Source: CAZLXG01 sp964563585
GTDB taxonomy: Bacteria > Bacteroidota > Bacteroidia > Flavobacteriales > Flavobacteriaceae
DNA: 30,590 nucleotides
Direction of reading: 5' to 3'
NCBI GenBank assembly: GCA_964563585.1
Contig: CAZLXG010000026.1
Coordinates: 1 to 30,590 of the forward strand
Under the pieces are notes generated by a model. That model saw nothing but the letters and a program-made list of their open reading frames with translations, had not been told where the DNA came from and ran no database searches. Both the position numbers and the translations under genes were made by a program. Positions 16,252 through 24,607 of the stretch are shown here, in pieces (the stretch's first letter is position 1; each line of letters opens with the position of its first letter).

Positions 16252-17245
16252 TTTTTTCCGATAAATTACATATTAAATCGATAATTCTTTTAGAATATCC
16301 GCTTTCATTATCGTACCAACCAATAATTTTCACCATGTTTCCTATTACGGAAGTCATTTGCGAATCGAAAATACAAGAATGAGTATTTCCAACAATATCA
16401 ATAGAAACTATTGGGTCTTCAGTATATTCTAAAATGCCTTTGTATTTGTTTTTTGAAGCCTCTTTAAAGGCATTGTTAATAGTTTCGATAGAAACTTCTT
16501 TTTTTACATTAAAAGTAATATCAGTTAATGAACCATTAATTACAGGAACTCTAATGCCGCAACCACCAATTACATTAGCAAGTTCTGGAAATATTTTTGT
16601 TAATGCTTTTGCAGCTCCAGTTGTTGTAGGAACAATAGATTGACTAGCTGCACGTGCCCTACGTAAATCTCGGTGCGGCTGGTCGTGTAAGCTTTGGTCT
16701 GTAGTATACGAATGTATTGTTGTTATATAAGCTTGATTAATACCACAAAGTGAATTGATAATATCTATCATTGGTGCTGCATTGTTTGTTGTACAAGATG
16801 CATTTGAAATTATGGTTTCTGTACCATCAATAATGTCATCATTTACACCTAAAACAATAGTTTTTATATCATCTTCAATTGAAGGGACACTCAAGATGAC
16901 CTGTTTTGCACCGTTATTTATATGATATTGTAAATCTTTAGTTAATTTGAATTTTCCTGTAGCTTCAATAACAAAATCAATATTAAAAGGTTTCCAATTA
17001 ATATCTTTTGGGTGCTTTTTATTAAGCAGAACAACTTTTTTGTTGTTAGCTATAATATGATTCTTATTATGAGAAATTGTGCCATCAAATATTCCATGAA
17101 CACTATCATATTTAAGTAAATGACTTAATGTTTTAGCATCTGCTAAATCGTTTATAGCAACAATTTGAATGTTTTTATAGTTTTGAAGTAGTCTAAAAAC
17201 GCGTCTGCCTATGCGCCCAAAACCATTTATGGCTACAGTAATCAT
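16235..17245 (-). CDS. gap: Glyceraldehyde-3-phosphate dehydrogenase, type I
   Basis: A 336-residue phosphorylating GAPDH oxidising glyceraldehyde 3-phosphate to 1,3-bisphosphoglycerate. The NAD loop INGFGRIGRR is at 6-15, Asp33 (INDLAD) favours NAD over NADP, catalytic Cys151 lies in SNASCTTN and His178 in TIHSYT; DLRRARAA and PTTTGAAKAL are conserved. The C-terminus WYDNESGYS is intact. It begins one base after the lipA stop codon, so it is co-transcribed with lipoyl synthase. It is divergent enough that a second, glycolytic copy elsewhere in the genome is plausible, but this cannot be seen from the window. Confidence 0.95.
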   Translation of the reverse strand: MITVAINGFGRIGRRVFRLLQNYKNIQIVAINDLADAKTLSHLLKYDSVHGIFDGTISHNKNHIIANNKKVVLLNKKHPKDINWKPFNIDFVIEATGKFKLTKDLQYHINNGAKQVILSVPSIEDDIKTIVLGVNDDIIDGTETIISNASCTTNNAAPMIDIINSLCGINQAYITTIHSYTTDQSLHDQPHRDLRRARAASQSIVPTTTGAAKALTKIFPELANVIGGCGIRVPVINGSLTDITFNVKKEVSIETINNAFKEASKNKYKGILEYTEDPIVSIDIVGNTHSCIFDSQMTSVIGNMVKIIGWYDNESGYSKRIIDLICNLSEKIAFCR

Positions 17246-17246
17246 A

Positions 17247-18125
17247 TTAATTGATGTGTTTTTGTGCTTTGTAAGATGAACGTACCAAAGCGCTACTTTC
17301 TACATGACGGAAACCTAAATTTAACCCAATTTGTTTGTATTCGTCAAATTGGTCTGGATTGATAAATTGTTTTACAGGTAAGTGTTTTTTACTTGGTTGA
17401 AGATATTGACCAATAGTAACTATATCAACATCATTAGCTTTTAAATCATGAAGTGTTTCAATAACTTCATCACGGGTTTCGCCTAAGCCAAGCATAATGC
17501 CTGATTTTGTTCTGCGATGTCCTTGATTTTTTAAATATTTTAAAACACCTAAACTTCTATCGTATTTAGCTTGAATACGTACTTCGCGAGTTAATCGCCT
17601 AACGGTTTCTATATTATGAGATACAACTTCTGGAGCTACATCAATAATTCTATCAATATGTTGCTCGATACCTTGAAAATCTGGAATTAACGTTTCTAAC
17701 GTCGTTTCAGGGTTCATTCTGCGTACAGCTTTTACCGTTTCGCTCCACATGATACTTCCCATATCTTTCAGGTCGTCTCTATCAACGCTTGTTAAAACAG
17801 CATGCTTAATTTGCATTAATTTAATTGAACGACCAATTTTTTCAGGTTCATCCCAATCAACAGTCTCAGGTCTGCCAGTTTTAACACCGCAAAAACCACA
17901 AGAACGCGTACAAGTATTTCCTAAAATCATAAAAGTTGCTGTGCCTTCTCCCCAACATTCTCCCATATTTGGACAACTTCCCGAAGTACAAATTGTATTT
18001 AATTTGTATTTGTCAACCAAACTTCTAAGTTCTGTGTACTTTTTACCCGTTGGAAGTTTTACACGAATCCATTTTGGTTTTTGTTGACGTTTAGGTAATA
18101 TATTTGAAACAGTGTCTGTTTTCAT
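17247..18125 (-). CDS. lipA: Lipoyl synthase
   Basis: A radical-SAM enzyme that inserts two sulfurs into octanoyl-lipoyl domains. From ATG 18125 it has 292 residues. The auxiliary cluster motif is Cys46, Cys51 and Cys57 (CTSGSCPNMGEC), the radical-SAM cluster is Cys72, Cys76 and Cys79 (CTRSCGFC), and the C-terminal RSSY serine motif is present. A reading starting at TTG 18146 would add seven residues, but that TTG is the 3' end of a TATCTTTG -7 box, so I reject it. GAPDH follows after one base. Confidence 0.96.
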   Translation of the reverse strand: MKTDTVSNILPKRQQKPKWIRVKLPTGKKYTELRSLVDKYKLNTICTSGSCPNMGECWGEGTATFMILGNTCTRSCGFCGVKTGRPETVDWDEPEKIGRSIKLMQIKHAVLTSVDRDDLKDMGSIMWSETVKAVRRMNPETTLETLIPDFQGIEQHIDRIIDVAPEVVSHNIETVRRLTREVRIQAKYDRSLGVLKYLKNQGHRRTKSGIMLGLGETRDEVIETLHDLKANDVDIVTIGQYLQPSKKHLPVKQFINPDQFDEYKQIGLNLGFRHVESSALVRSSYKAQKHIN

Positions 18126-18143
18126 CACTTTAAAATAAAGAAG

Positions 18144-18151
18144 CAAAGATA
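18144..18151 (-). promoter_or_regulatory. -7 box of lipA-gap
   Basis: Minus-strand TATCTTTG, an exact TAnnTTTG match, ends 18 bases before the lipA ATG. The -33 element is not clear. Confidence 0.5.
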
Positions 18152-18175
18152 CAAAGTATTCTTAATAAATGTATC

Positions 18176-19420
18176 TTATAAAGTAGTGAGAAACCAAACA
18201 CCAAATCCTATTAAAAAGATAATTCCTAACCAACTTAAAATATGTAATTGTTTTGATGGTTGCCATTTTTTTGGTGTGTGTTTACTAGAAATTAGTACAT
18301 AATTTATGATGGCATAAAAAGGAGCTGTAATAAAAGATAGAATAGTGGCGATCTTAATTAGCAAACCCATTTCTGAAGCTAAAAAGAAAAAGATACAAAT
18401 AGTACCAATTGTTAGTAATGCAATCCAAAAGGCATAATTAAACTTTGAAGATTTTTTAAAAAGTAATTGAGTGGTTTTTGCCATAGCTCTTGGTGAAGCA
18501 TCTAAAGTTGTTAGTGTCGTGCTAAACATAGTTGTAAATGCAGCAATACCAATAATAATGTATGCCCAATTACCTAAATTTATTGTGTACATATCTATTA
18601 ATTGACTAGAGAATACACCTGCCGAATTACTAAATGTTTCATCACTATTAAACATAACCAAAGTGCCTAAAAGAAGAAAACCTATACCTAAAACAATGGT
18701 GCTGAAATAACCAATATTAAAATCGAATAATGCAGATTTTGGTGTGTATTCTTTAGTGTTTTTATGCTTTTCAATAACCCACAGCGAATGCCATACCGAA
18801 ATATCTAACGGTGCAGGCATCCAACCCATAAATGCTATTAGAAAAGCGATTTCTATACTATTTTTAGGAAGTATTTGTTTAAAAGAAATAGGTTCAGAAG
18901 TATTTAGTAAAGCCATACTTACTGCAACAATGGTACTAATTGTTAGTGTGATGATAATTATTTTCATCAATCTATCTAGCAATTTATACTTTCCTACTAT
19001 TAATATTGTTAAACAAATAATAAGAATAATTACAGTCCAAATCTCAGTACTTGTTACTAGTTTGTTTCCAATACTAAATGTCTCAAAATCCCCAAATAGC
19101 GTAGACGCTAAACCTGCCGTTACAATAGTAACCGCTGTTTGTATGGTAAACATGGTGGCTAAATTTAAAACGTAATACGTTGCTAAAACACCTTTACCTA
19201 ATTTGTTGTAACCATCCAATAAGCTTTCGCCTGTTGCAGTCGCATATCGTGGACCAAATTGAAAAAATGGATATTTAAAAATGTTTACAAGCAATAAAGC
19301 CCAAAGTAAACCCAAACCAAAATCGGCACCAGCACGTGTAGATTGTACTAAATGAGAGACACCAATAGCAGCACCAGCAAATAATAATCCTGGACCAAGA
19401 TTTTTAAGTTTATGAATCAT
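18176..19420 (-). CDS. Nramp (SLC11)-related membrane transporter with altered metal site
   Basis: A 414-residue integral membrane protein with about 11 hydrophobic segments and the overall Nramp layout: GPG at the start, then TM1, an AGADFG turn and a GWMP segment in TM6. In transition-metal Nramps TM1 carries DPGN. Aligning on GPG and the downstream AGA, that position is GVSH here (20-23). TM6 reads MPA (201-203) where MPH is usual. The metal-coordinating Asp and Asn are therefore absent, so Mn or Fe transport should not be assumed. The substrate is unknown. The ATG overlaps the ECF sigma stop (ATGA), placing it last in a four-gene unit. Confidence 0.85.
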   Translation of the reverse strand: MIHKLKNLGPGLLFAGAAIGVSHLVQSTRAGADFGLGLLWALLLVNIFKYPFFQFGPRYATATGESLLDGYNKLGKGVLATYYVLNLATMFTIQTAVTIVTAGLASTLFGDFETFSIGNKLVTSTEIWTVIILIICLTILIVGKYKLLDRLMKIIIITLTISTIVAVSMALLNTSEPISFKQILPKNSIEIAFLIAFMGWMPAPLDISVWHSLWVIEKHKNTKEYTPKSALFDFNIGYFSTIVLGIGFLLLGTLVMFNSDETFSNSAGVFSSQLIDMYTINLGNWAYIIIGIAAFTTMFSTTLTTLDASPRAMAKTTQLLFKKSSKFNYAFWIALLTIGTICIFFFLASEMGLLIKIATILSFITAPFYAIINYVLISSKHTPKKWQPSKQLHILSWLGIIFLIGFGVWFLTTL

Positions 19421-19965
19421 TTAGATTTTTGAATGATTTCTGCAAGTAATTTTTTGGCACGTAAAAGTTTCACTTTTACATTATTAATTGGTTCGTTAAG
19501 GCTGTTAGAAATTTCTTTATAGCTTAATTCTTGAAAATAGCGTAAATTTATAACTTCTTGATAATGAGGTTTTAATTTTTTAATGTCGCGTAATAATTTT
19601 GCTAAATGTTGCTCGTTTATAAGCTTATCTTCAGCTGAAGGCGATTCGTCTAATACCTGTAGAACTTTGTGGTCATTTTTTGAAAGTACTTGAGAAATAG
19701 AATTTTTTTCTTTTCGCAATAAATCTATATGAATGTTTTTTGAGATAGTAATCAACCATGTTTTGAACTTATAAGAATCATCAAAAGTTTCAATTTTATC
19801 AAACGCTTTTGAGAATGTTTGTATAGTAATGTCCTCTGCGTCATTTTCGTTTTCAATACGTTTTAATTGAAACCCATAAACATCATCCCAAAACAAATCT
19901 AATAAGTAATTAAATGCTTTTTGGTCATTCTTTTTTGCACGTTTAATGGCGTTTTTTATTTCCAA
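19417..19965 (-). CDS. ECF-type RNA polymerase sigma factor
   Basis: A 182-residue sigma-70 family protein with region 2 (about 15-80; DVYGF, DAEDITIQTFSKAF, FKTWLITISKN) and region 4 (about 125-178; LKPHYQEVINLRYFQELSYKEIS, then NNVKVKLLRAKKLL), which bind the -10 and -35 elements. No anti-sigma gene is adjacent. The likely start is TTG 19965, 10 bp inside the end of the glycosyltransferase gene. No better ATG exists near the beginning of region 2. Its stop overlaps the transporter start by 4 bp (ATGA). Targets are unknown; the transporter and its own operon are reasonable guesses. Confidence 0.9.
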   Translation of the reverse strand: MEIKNAIKRAKKNDQKAFNYLLDLFWDDVYGFQLKRIENENDAEDITIQTFSKAFDKIETFDDSYKFKTWLITISKNIHIDLLRKEKNSISQVLSKNDHKVLQVLDESPSAEDKLINEQHLAKLLRDIKKLKPHYQEVINLRYFQELSYKEISNSLNEPINNVKVKLLRAKKLLAEIIQKSK

Positions 19966-21068
19966 TGGTTGGGTTTTGAAATAAGATTGGATATAAAGAT
20001 AGTTAATTGACTAATAATTAAAAATATTTCTAAAAAGGGAAGTAAAAAAATAAGGTCAATTTCGTTTAATTTTTTAGCTGAAAATCCTATAATAGCATAT
20101 TGAATAATGAATCGAAATAAACATAAAGAAATTACTATAAGAGGTTTATATACTATTGTTAATAGAATTATTGATAATGCCCAAAAATAAAATTGAGACA
20201 AATAAAATAAAGCTAATAAAATTTTATGTTTTAATTTATAATGTTTTGCGGTTGAAACGTGACGTCTTTTTTGTTTAAACCAGTTTTTAAAAGTTGTTTC
20301 TGGTTTAGATTCGGTAAAACTATCTTTTGTGAAGCAGATAGCAGTATTATTTTTGTTTGCAATCTGATTTATAAATAAATCGTCGTCACCAGAACGCACT
20401 TTCATATGATTCATAAAACCACTCGCATTAAAAAACTCGTTTTTTGTATATGCTAAATTTCTACCAACTCCCATATATGGCATACCTAATTTGGCAAACG
20501 AAAAATATTGAATGGCAGTTATAAGTGTTTCAAAACGAATGAGTTTATTTAAAAATGAATTTTTAACTTTTGAATACGCTCCGTAACCTAAAATAATTGT
20601 TTTTTTAGATGAAAAATGAGAACACATTTGCTTTATCCAATCGTTAGAAACCAGTTTGCAATCCGCATCAGTAAATAATAAATAATTATTTTTAGAAGCT
20701 TTTATGCCAAGTGTTAAAGCATATTTTTTACTTGCCCAAAAGGCTTCATTGTTTTTAACGTCGACAATTTTTATGTTAGAATATTTTTTTGAAAAAGTTT
20801 CCATAACTTCAAGTGTGTCATCATAGGAAGCATCATTAATTAAAACAATTTCAAAATCTGGATAGTTTTGAGAAATGATTGAAGGTAAAAATTTCTTTAA
20901 ATTTTCGGCTTCATTTTTAGCGCAAATAATAACGGAAACTGGATAATGTTTTGAAGTATTTTCTTTGGGTTTTATAAAAGCAAACCTTCCAAAGAAAAAA
21001 AGATAAAATATAACTTGAATAAAAACTACTATAATAAATAAGTAGAAAATTAAATCAAGAAATGCCAT
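19956..21068 (-). CDS. Membrane-bound family 2 glycosyltransferase
   Basis: A 370-residue processive-type GT2. An N-terminal membrane helix (4-27) is followed by the GT-A domain with PVSVIICAKNE (43-53), LINDASYDDT, the metal-binding DAD (134-136), GDDD (227-230) and QKRRH (266-270), a variant of the QxxRW motif. Two to three membrane helices end the protein (about 283-360). It should use a nucleotide-sugar at the cytoplasmic face to build a lipid-linked or exported glycan; the sugar and acceptor cannot be told. It starts 6 bp after the four-cysteine protein and overlaps the sigma factor start. Confidence 0.9.
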   Translation of the reverse strand: MAFLDLIFYLFIIVVFIQVIFYLFFFGRFAFIKPKENTSKHYPVSVIICAKNEAENLKKFLPSIISQNYPDFEIVLINDASYDDTLEVMETFSKKYSNIKIVDVKNNEAFWASKKYALTLGIKASKNNYLLFTDADCKLVSNDWIKQMCSHFSSKKTIILGYGAYSKVKNSFLNKLIRFETLITAIQYFSFAKLGMPYMGVGRNLAYTKNEFFNASGFMNHMKVRSGDDDLFINQIANKNNTAICFTKDSFTESKPETTFKNWFKQKRRHVSTAKHYKLKHKILLALFYLSQFYFWALSIILLTIVYKPLIVISLCLFRFIIQYAIIGFSAKKLNEIDLIFLLPFLEIFLIISQLTIFISNLISKPNHWK

Positions 21069-21074
21069 AAACTA

Positions 21075-21278
21075 CTAAGAGTGTTGAGGTTCGTTACAAT
21101 CACTAAATTGGTCTGGAGTTTTTCCACAGAAACCACAAGATTCTCCACTTTCATTTAATACGGGGTTCTGACTAGCACAAGTACCAGCAAATTTCCCGTC
21201 TTTTTTTGCCCAAATTTTTATAGCAATTCCGGCAACTCCTAAGCTTAGTAAAATGATAGTTATTAAAAGAAGTTTCAT
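21075..21278 (-). CDS. Small four-cysteine membrane protein
   Basis: A 67-residue protein with one N-terminal membrane helix (about 2-23) and a short soluble tail holding Cys34, Cys48, Cys51 and Cys61, the middle pair as CGFC. The spacing would suit a metal site or disulfides. Given the N-in helix the tail is probably outside the cytoplasm. I recall similar short proteins in other Bacteroidota but know of no function. It is the first gene of the unit with the glycosyltransferase, ECF sigma factor and Nramp-like transporter, 6 bp ahead of the glycosyltransferase. Confidence 0.8.
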   Translation of the reverse strand: MKLLLITIILLSLGVAGIAIKIWAKKDGKFAGTCASQNPVLNESGESCGFCGKTPDQFSDCNEPQHS

Positions 21279-21294
21279 CTTAAATTATTTTATG

Positions 21295-21302
21295 CAAAGA
21301 TA
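21295..21302 (-). promoter_or_regulatory. Likely -7 box of the small protein-GT2-sigma-transporter unit
   Basis: Minus-strand TATCTTTG matches TAnnTTTG, 16 bases upstream of ATG 21278. No clear -33 TTG was found. Confidence 0.45.
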
Positions 21303-21423
21303 CAGTTTTTGCTATAATTTTTAATGTAAAAATTATATGGAAATGTGACGAGTTTGTTTTTTATGTGTCTTAAAATCAATTATTTGTATATTTATAATAT
21401 CTAACCTATTAAAAATTTATTTT

Positions 21424-22107
21424 ATGAAAAAATTATTTGCAGAATTTTTTGGAACATTTTGGCTTGTATTTGGAGGTTGTGGAAGTGCTGTTTTTGCAGC
21501 AGGTTTTCCAGACTTAGGAATTGGCTTTGTAGGCGTGGCATTAGCATTCGGTCTTACCGTTTTAACAATGGCTTATGCAGTAGGGCATATTTCTGGAGGG
21601 CATTTTAATCCAGCGGTTTCACTTGGTTTATGGGCAGGAGGGAAGTTAGCTAAAAACTTAATAGGCTATATAATAGCACAATTAGTAGGGGCAATTGCCG
21701 CCGCAGGAGCTTTATATTTAATTTTAACTAATAAATCGGACTTTGTTTCTATTGGTGGCTTTGCTGCAAATGGTTATGGCGATTTATCTCCTGACGGCTA
21801 TTCTATGACAGCCGCTTTAATAGCTGAGTTTTTATTAACCATGTTTTTCCTATTAATTATTTTAGGAAGTACAAATGCAAGAGCACCAAAAGGATTTGCA
21901 CCAATAGCTATTGGTTTGGGTTTAACGTTGATACATTTAATTAGTATTCCTATAACAAATACATCAGTTAATCCAGCACGTTCTACAAGTCAAGCTTTAT
22001 TTGCTGGCGGCGAATATACAAGTCAGCTTTGGTTGTTTTGGGTTGCACCTATTGCGGGAGCAATAATAGCTGGATTTATTCATAAAGCCTTATTTGATAA
22101 AGAATAA
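21424..22107 (+). CDS. aqpZ: Aquaporin Z
   Basis: A 227-residue water channel with six membrane helices. The two NPA boxes are at 62-64 (HFNPAVS) and 183-185 (SVNPARS). The narrow selectivity filter of the water-specific subfamily is conserved, with a Phe near residue 42, His171, Thr180 and Arg186; the segment LTLIHLISIPITNTSVNPAR is almost the E. coli AqpZ sequence. It is a single-gene unit, divergent from the small cysteine protein, and ends at a strong bidirectional terminator. Confidence 0.97.
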   Translation: MKKLFAEFFGTFWLVFGGCGSAVFAAGFPDLGIGFVGVALAFGLTVLTMAYAVGHISGGHFNPAVSLGLWAGGKLAKNLIGYIIAQLVGAIAAAGALYLILTNKSDFVSIGGFAANGYGDLSPDGYSMTAALIAEFLLTMFFLLIILGSTNARAPKGFAPIAIGLGLTLIHLISIPITNTSVNPARSTSQALFAGGEYTSQLWLFWVAPIAGAIIAGFIHKALFDKE

Positions 22108-22129
22108 TTAAGACATAATTATAGCAATA

Positions 22130-22167
22130 AAAATCGCCACATTTTTAATTAAAAATGTGGCGATTTT
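22130..22167. terminator. Bidirectional terminator between aqpZ and the anti-sigma gene
   Basis: A perfect 17-bp stem, from AAAATCGCCACATTTTT (22130-22146) to its reverse complement (22151-22167), with loop AATT. A/T-rich flanks on both sides allow it to serve both convergent transcripts. Confidence 0.88.
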
Positions 22168-22194
22168 GTTAGATTATAATAACTATTAATATAT

Positions 22195-22983
22195 TTATTG
22201 TAAGCTAATTTCTGCAACTAAGTTTTCTAAAGATGCATTTGTATTACCTCCTTTTGGCTCAATAGTAATATTTAAAGCTAAAGCATTTTCGGTGTAAGGC
22301 AATGTTTTTAATTGCCTATCCATTTCGCTTAAAATGCCTAAACTCACCATTTTACCTTGTAATTCTGCCCATATTTGGTAGCATTGTTCTTCTGGTAATT
22401 TTGGTAACGAAACTACATCAATCATTGATGTTTTTTCTTTAGGATTAATGTATGCAACAGTTTTTAAATTTTTTGCTCTTTCATTTCCTTTTATGATATA
22501 TTTCTCAGTTTCAGGATTGTTAAGCTTTAAAAGTTCACGCATCACATTATCAAGCATTCTGTTGTTTTGTGCAATATCGCTACGTAAATCAAAAATTTCA
22601 TCTACAACCATTTGGTTTTCATTTGATAACTTTTGATTTTGAGCATAAAATAAATATGAAGTTCCAGCAAAAATTAATGCAGCAACACTTGCAGCAACAC
22701 TAAATTTATACCATGACTTGTATTTTTTAGTAGTATTCATTTTTATTACAGGTTGCTCATCAAGCTCTTCTAAAATATTATTTAAGATGCTTTTTGGAGC
22801 TTCAACAGCATTGCTTTTTGCAACCACTTCAAGGTTAAATTGTAATGTGTTGTATGCATTTTGTACTTCAATGGATTTTGAAATATAAGTTTCAACCATT
22901 TCTGTTTCAGTAGAAGTAGTTTCACCTAATAGATATTTTTCTAATAGACCAGAATTTAAAAAAGTAGTTATTTTCTCATTCAT
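22195..22983 (-). CDS. RskA-type transmembrane anti-sigma factor
   Basis: A 262-residue anti-sigma factor. The N-terminal 80 residues form the cytosolic sigma-binding helices, with a single membrane helix at about 94-113, a short coiled-coil stretch after it, and a C-terminal anti-sigma-K domain (RskA type; LPEEQCYQIWAEL and ITIEPKGG motifs) outside the membrane. No zinc-binding HxxxCxxC motif is seen, which is normal for this subtype. It lies 8 bp downstream of the ECF sigma gene, its likely partner. The activating signal and any protease step are not evident. Confidence 0.9.
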   Translation of the reverse strand: MNEKITTFLNSGLLEKYLLGETTSTETEMVETYISKSIEVQNAYNTLQFNLEVVAKSNAVEAPKSILNNILEELDEQPVIKMNTTKKYKSWYKFSVAASVAALIFAGTSYLFYAQNQKLSNENQMVVDEIFDLRSDIAQNNRMLDNVMRELLKLNNPETEKYIIKGNERAKNLKTVAYINPKEKTSMIDVVSLPKLPEEQCYQIWAELQGKMVSLGILSEMDRQLKTLPYTENALALNITIEPKGGNTNASLENLVAEISLQ

Positions 22984-22991
22984 GACGTTAT

Positions 22992-23525
22992 TTATTGAGG
23001 GTTGTAAATTTTTCTCATTTCACGTAACCCAATTTTTAATCTCGATTTTATAGTTCCTAGTGGAATATTTAATTCATCACTAGCTTCTTGTTGTGTCATA
23101 CCCTCAAAAAAGAGCGCATTAATTACTATTTGATATTTTTCATCTAAGCTACTTAGGTGTTTTTTAATATCTAAAACATCTTGGTTTAATTCGCCTGACG
23201 TTATCTTATATACGGCAGATTTCTCAAGTTGGACTTCTTTACCGCTTTTGTTCTTTTGAGAACGCACTTTGTCAATAGCAGTATTATATGCAATTCTATA
23301 TAACCACGTAAATAATTTTGCTTTTGATGCATCGTATTTTTTTGAGTAACGCCAAATTTTCACGAAGCTTTCTTGTAATACATCTTGTGCCGTATTATCG
23401 TCCGATATTATTTTTTTAATAACACCCAATAATGCATCCGCATAATTTTCATACAGTAAAGTGATAGCTTTTTTGTCGCTTTGCCCTAATAAGTTTACTA
23501 TTTGTTTTTCTATTGAAGAAATCAA
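22992..23525 (-). CDS. ECF sigma factor (SigK-like) paired with anti-sigma
   Basis: A 177-residue sigma factor with region 2 (ALLGVIKKIISDDNTAQDVL, then ESFVKIWR and KLFTWLYRIAYN) and region 4 (LSSLDEKYQIVINALFFEGM, then ELNIPLGTIKSRLKIGL). The only in-frame start that fits the family N-terminus is TTG 23525: an in-frame TAA lies five codons upstream and no ATG intervenes. The 8-bp spacing to the RskA-like gene shows a sigma/anti-sigma operon. Regulated genes are unknown. Confidence 0.93.
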   Translation of the reverse strand: MISSIEKQIVNLLGQSDKKAITLLYENYADALLGVIKKIISDDNTAQDVLQESFVKIWRYSKKYDASKAKLFTWLYRIAYNTAIDKVRSQKNKSGKEVQLEKSAVYKITSGELNQDVLDIKKHLSSLDEKYQIVINALFFEGMTQQEASDELNIPLGTIKSRLKIGLREMRKIYNPQ

Positions 23526-23593
23526 GATAAATTCAGTTTATACGTATTGGTTAATTTGGTGCATAATGGCGACTAAGTTAGAAATTTCTTTTT

Positions 23594-24607
23594 TTATAAA
23601 ATATTCACCTCGGTTTCAATAGAAATATTGAATAATCTTTTAATTGTTTTTTGAATTAATTTTGAAAGATTTAATATGTCTGAACCATTAGCGTTTCCAT
23701 AGTTAACAAGTACTAAAGCCTGATTTTTGTGTACACCATAATTACCAAAACGTTTACCTTTAAAACCTGATTTTTCAATTAACCAACCCGCAGGAATTTT
23801 TATTTCATTTTCTGAAACGGAATAACTAGGAATATCTGGAAAGTTAATTTTTAAAGCTTCTAATTCTTTAGATGAAATTATTGGGTTTTTGAAAAAACTA
23901 CCACTATTGCCAATTTCTTTTGGGTTTGGTAATTTACTCTCTCTAATAGTTATTACAGCTTTTGAAACATCTTGAATAGTTGGATTTTTAATACCCATAA
24001 AATCAAGTTGAGAAGTAATTGTGCCGTAATTTATATGAAGTTTATGGTTTTGTTTTGTAAGTTTAAGAGTTACACTTGTAATAATATATTTTTCTTTAGC
24101 ATTTTGCTTAAAGATTGAGTTTCTGTAACCAAAATCACAATCGGTATTATTAAAAATTTTAGAAGCATGATTGTCTATTGAAATAGCTTCACATGATACA
24201 AATGAGTCTTTTAACTCAACACCATAAGCACCAATATTTTGAATAGGAGCAGTGCCAACATTTCCTGGTATTAGTGATAAGTTTTCAATACCGCCAAAAT
24301 TGTTATTAATACACCAAAGCACAAATTCGTGCCAATTTTCACCGGCATTCGCTTTAACTAAAACTAAATTTTCATCTTCAGAAACAATTTCAATGCCTTT
24401 TAAATTTACATGAATAACTAAACAATTTTGATTTTTAGTAAGTAGCATATTGCTGCCACCACCTAGAATAAGTTTATTGGGGTATTCTTTTAAAGTTAAA
24501 ACTTCTTTTAATTCATCAATATTTGAAACTGAAATAAAGTAAGATGCTTCAACATCAATACCAAAAGTATTAAAGGGTTTTAAAGATATGTTTTGTTCAA
24601 TATGCAC
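23594..24607 (-). CDS. murB: UDP-N-acetylenolpyruvoylglucosamine reductase
   Basis: A FAD/NADPH enzyme making UDP-MurNAc for peptidoglycan, 337 residues, type I. Seen are the FAD-binding LGGGSNML (48-55) and IPGNVGTAPIQNIGAYG (113-129), Tyr161-Arg162, the catalytic proton donor Ser237 in GNSGSFFKNP, and near the C-terminus Glu333, the candidate for the second catalytic acid. The start is GTG 24607, which shares a base with the TAG stop of the aminotransferase gene (TAGTG). This gives the expected N-terminus ISLKPFNTFGID, so the two genes are coupled. Confidence 0.96.
   Translation of the reverse strand: MHIEQNISLKPFNTFGIDVEASYFISVSNIDELKEVLTLKEYPNKLILGGGSNMLLTKNQNCLVIHVNLKGIEIVSEDENLVLVKANAGENWHEFVLWCINNNFGGIENLSLIPGNVGTAPIQNIGAYGVELKDSFVSCEAISIDNHASKIFNNTDCDFGYRNSIFKQNAKEKYIITSVTLKLTKQNHKLHINYGTITSQLDFMGIKNPTIQDVSKAVITIRESKLPNPKEIGNSGSFFKNPIISSKELEALKINFPDIPSYSVSENEIKIPAGWLIEKSGFKGKRFGNYGVHKNQALVLVNYGNANGSDILNLSKLIQKTIKRLFNISIETEVNIL

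Noticed and set aside
18744..19175. 143-codon plus-strand frame opposite the Nramp-like gene
   Set aside because: It is an antisense shadow of a well-supported membrane protein gene, with no start signal or recognisable domain.
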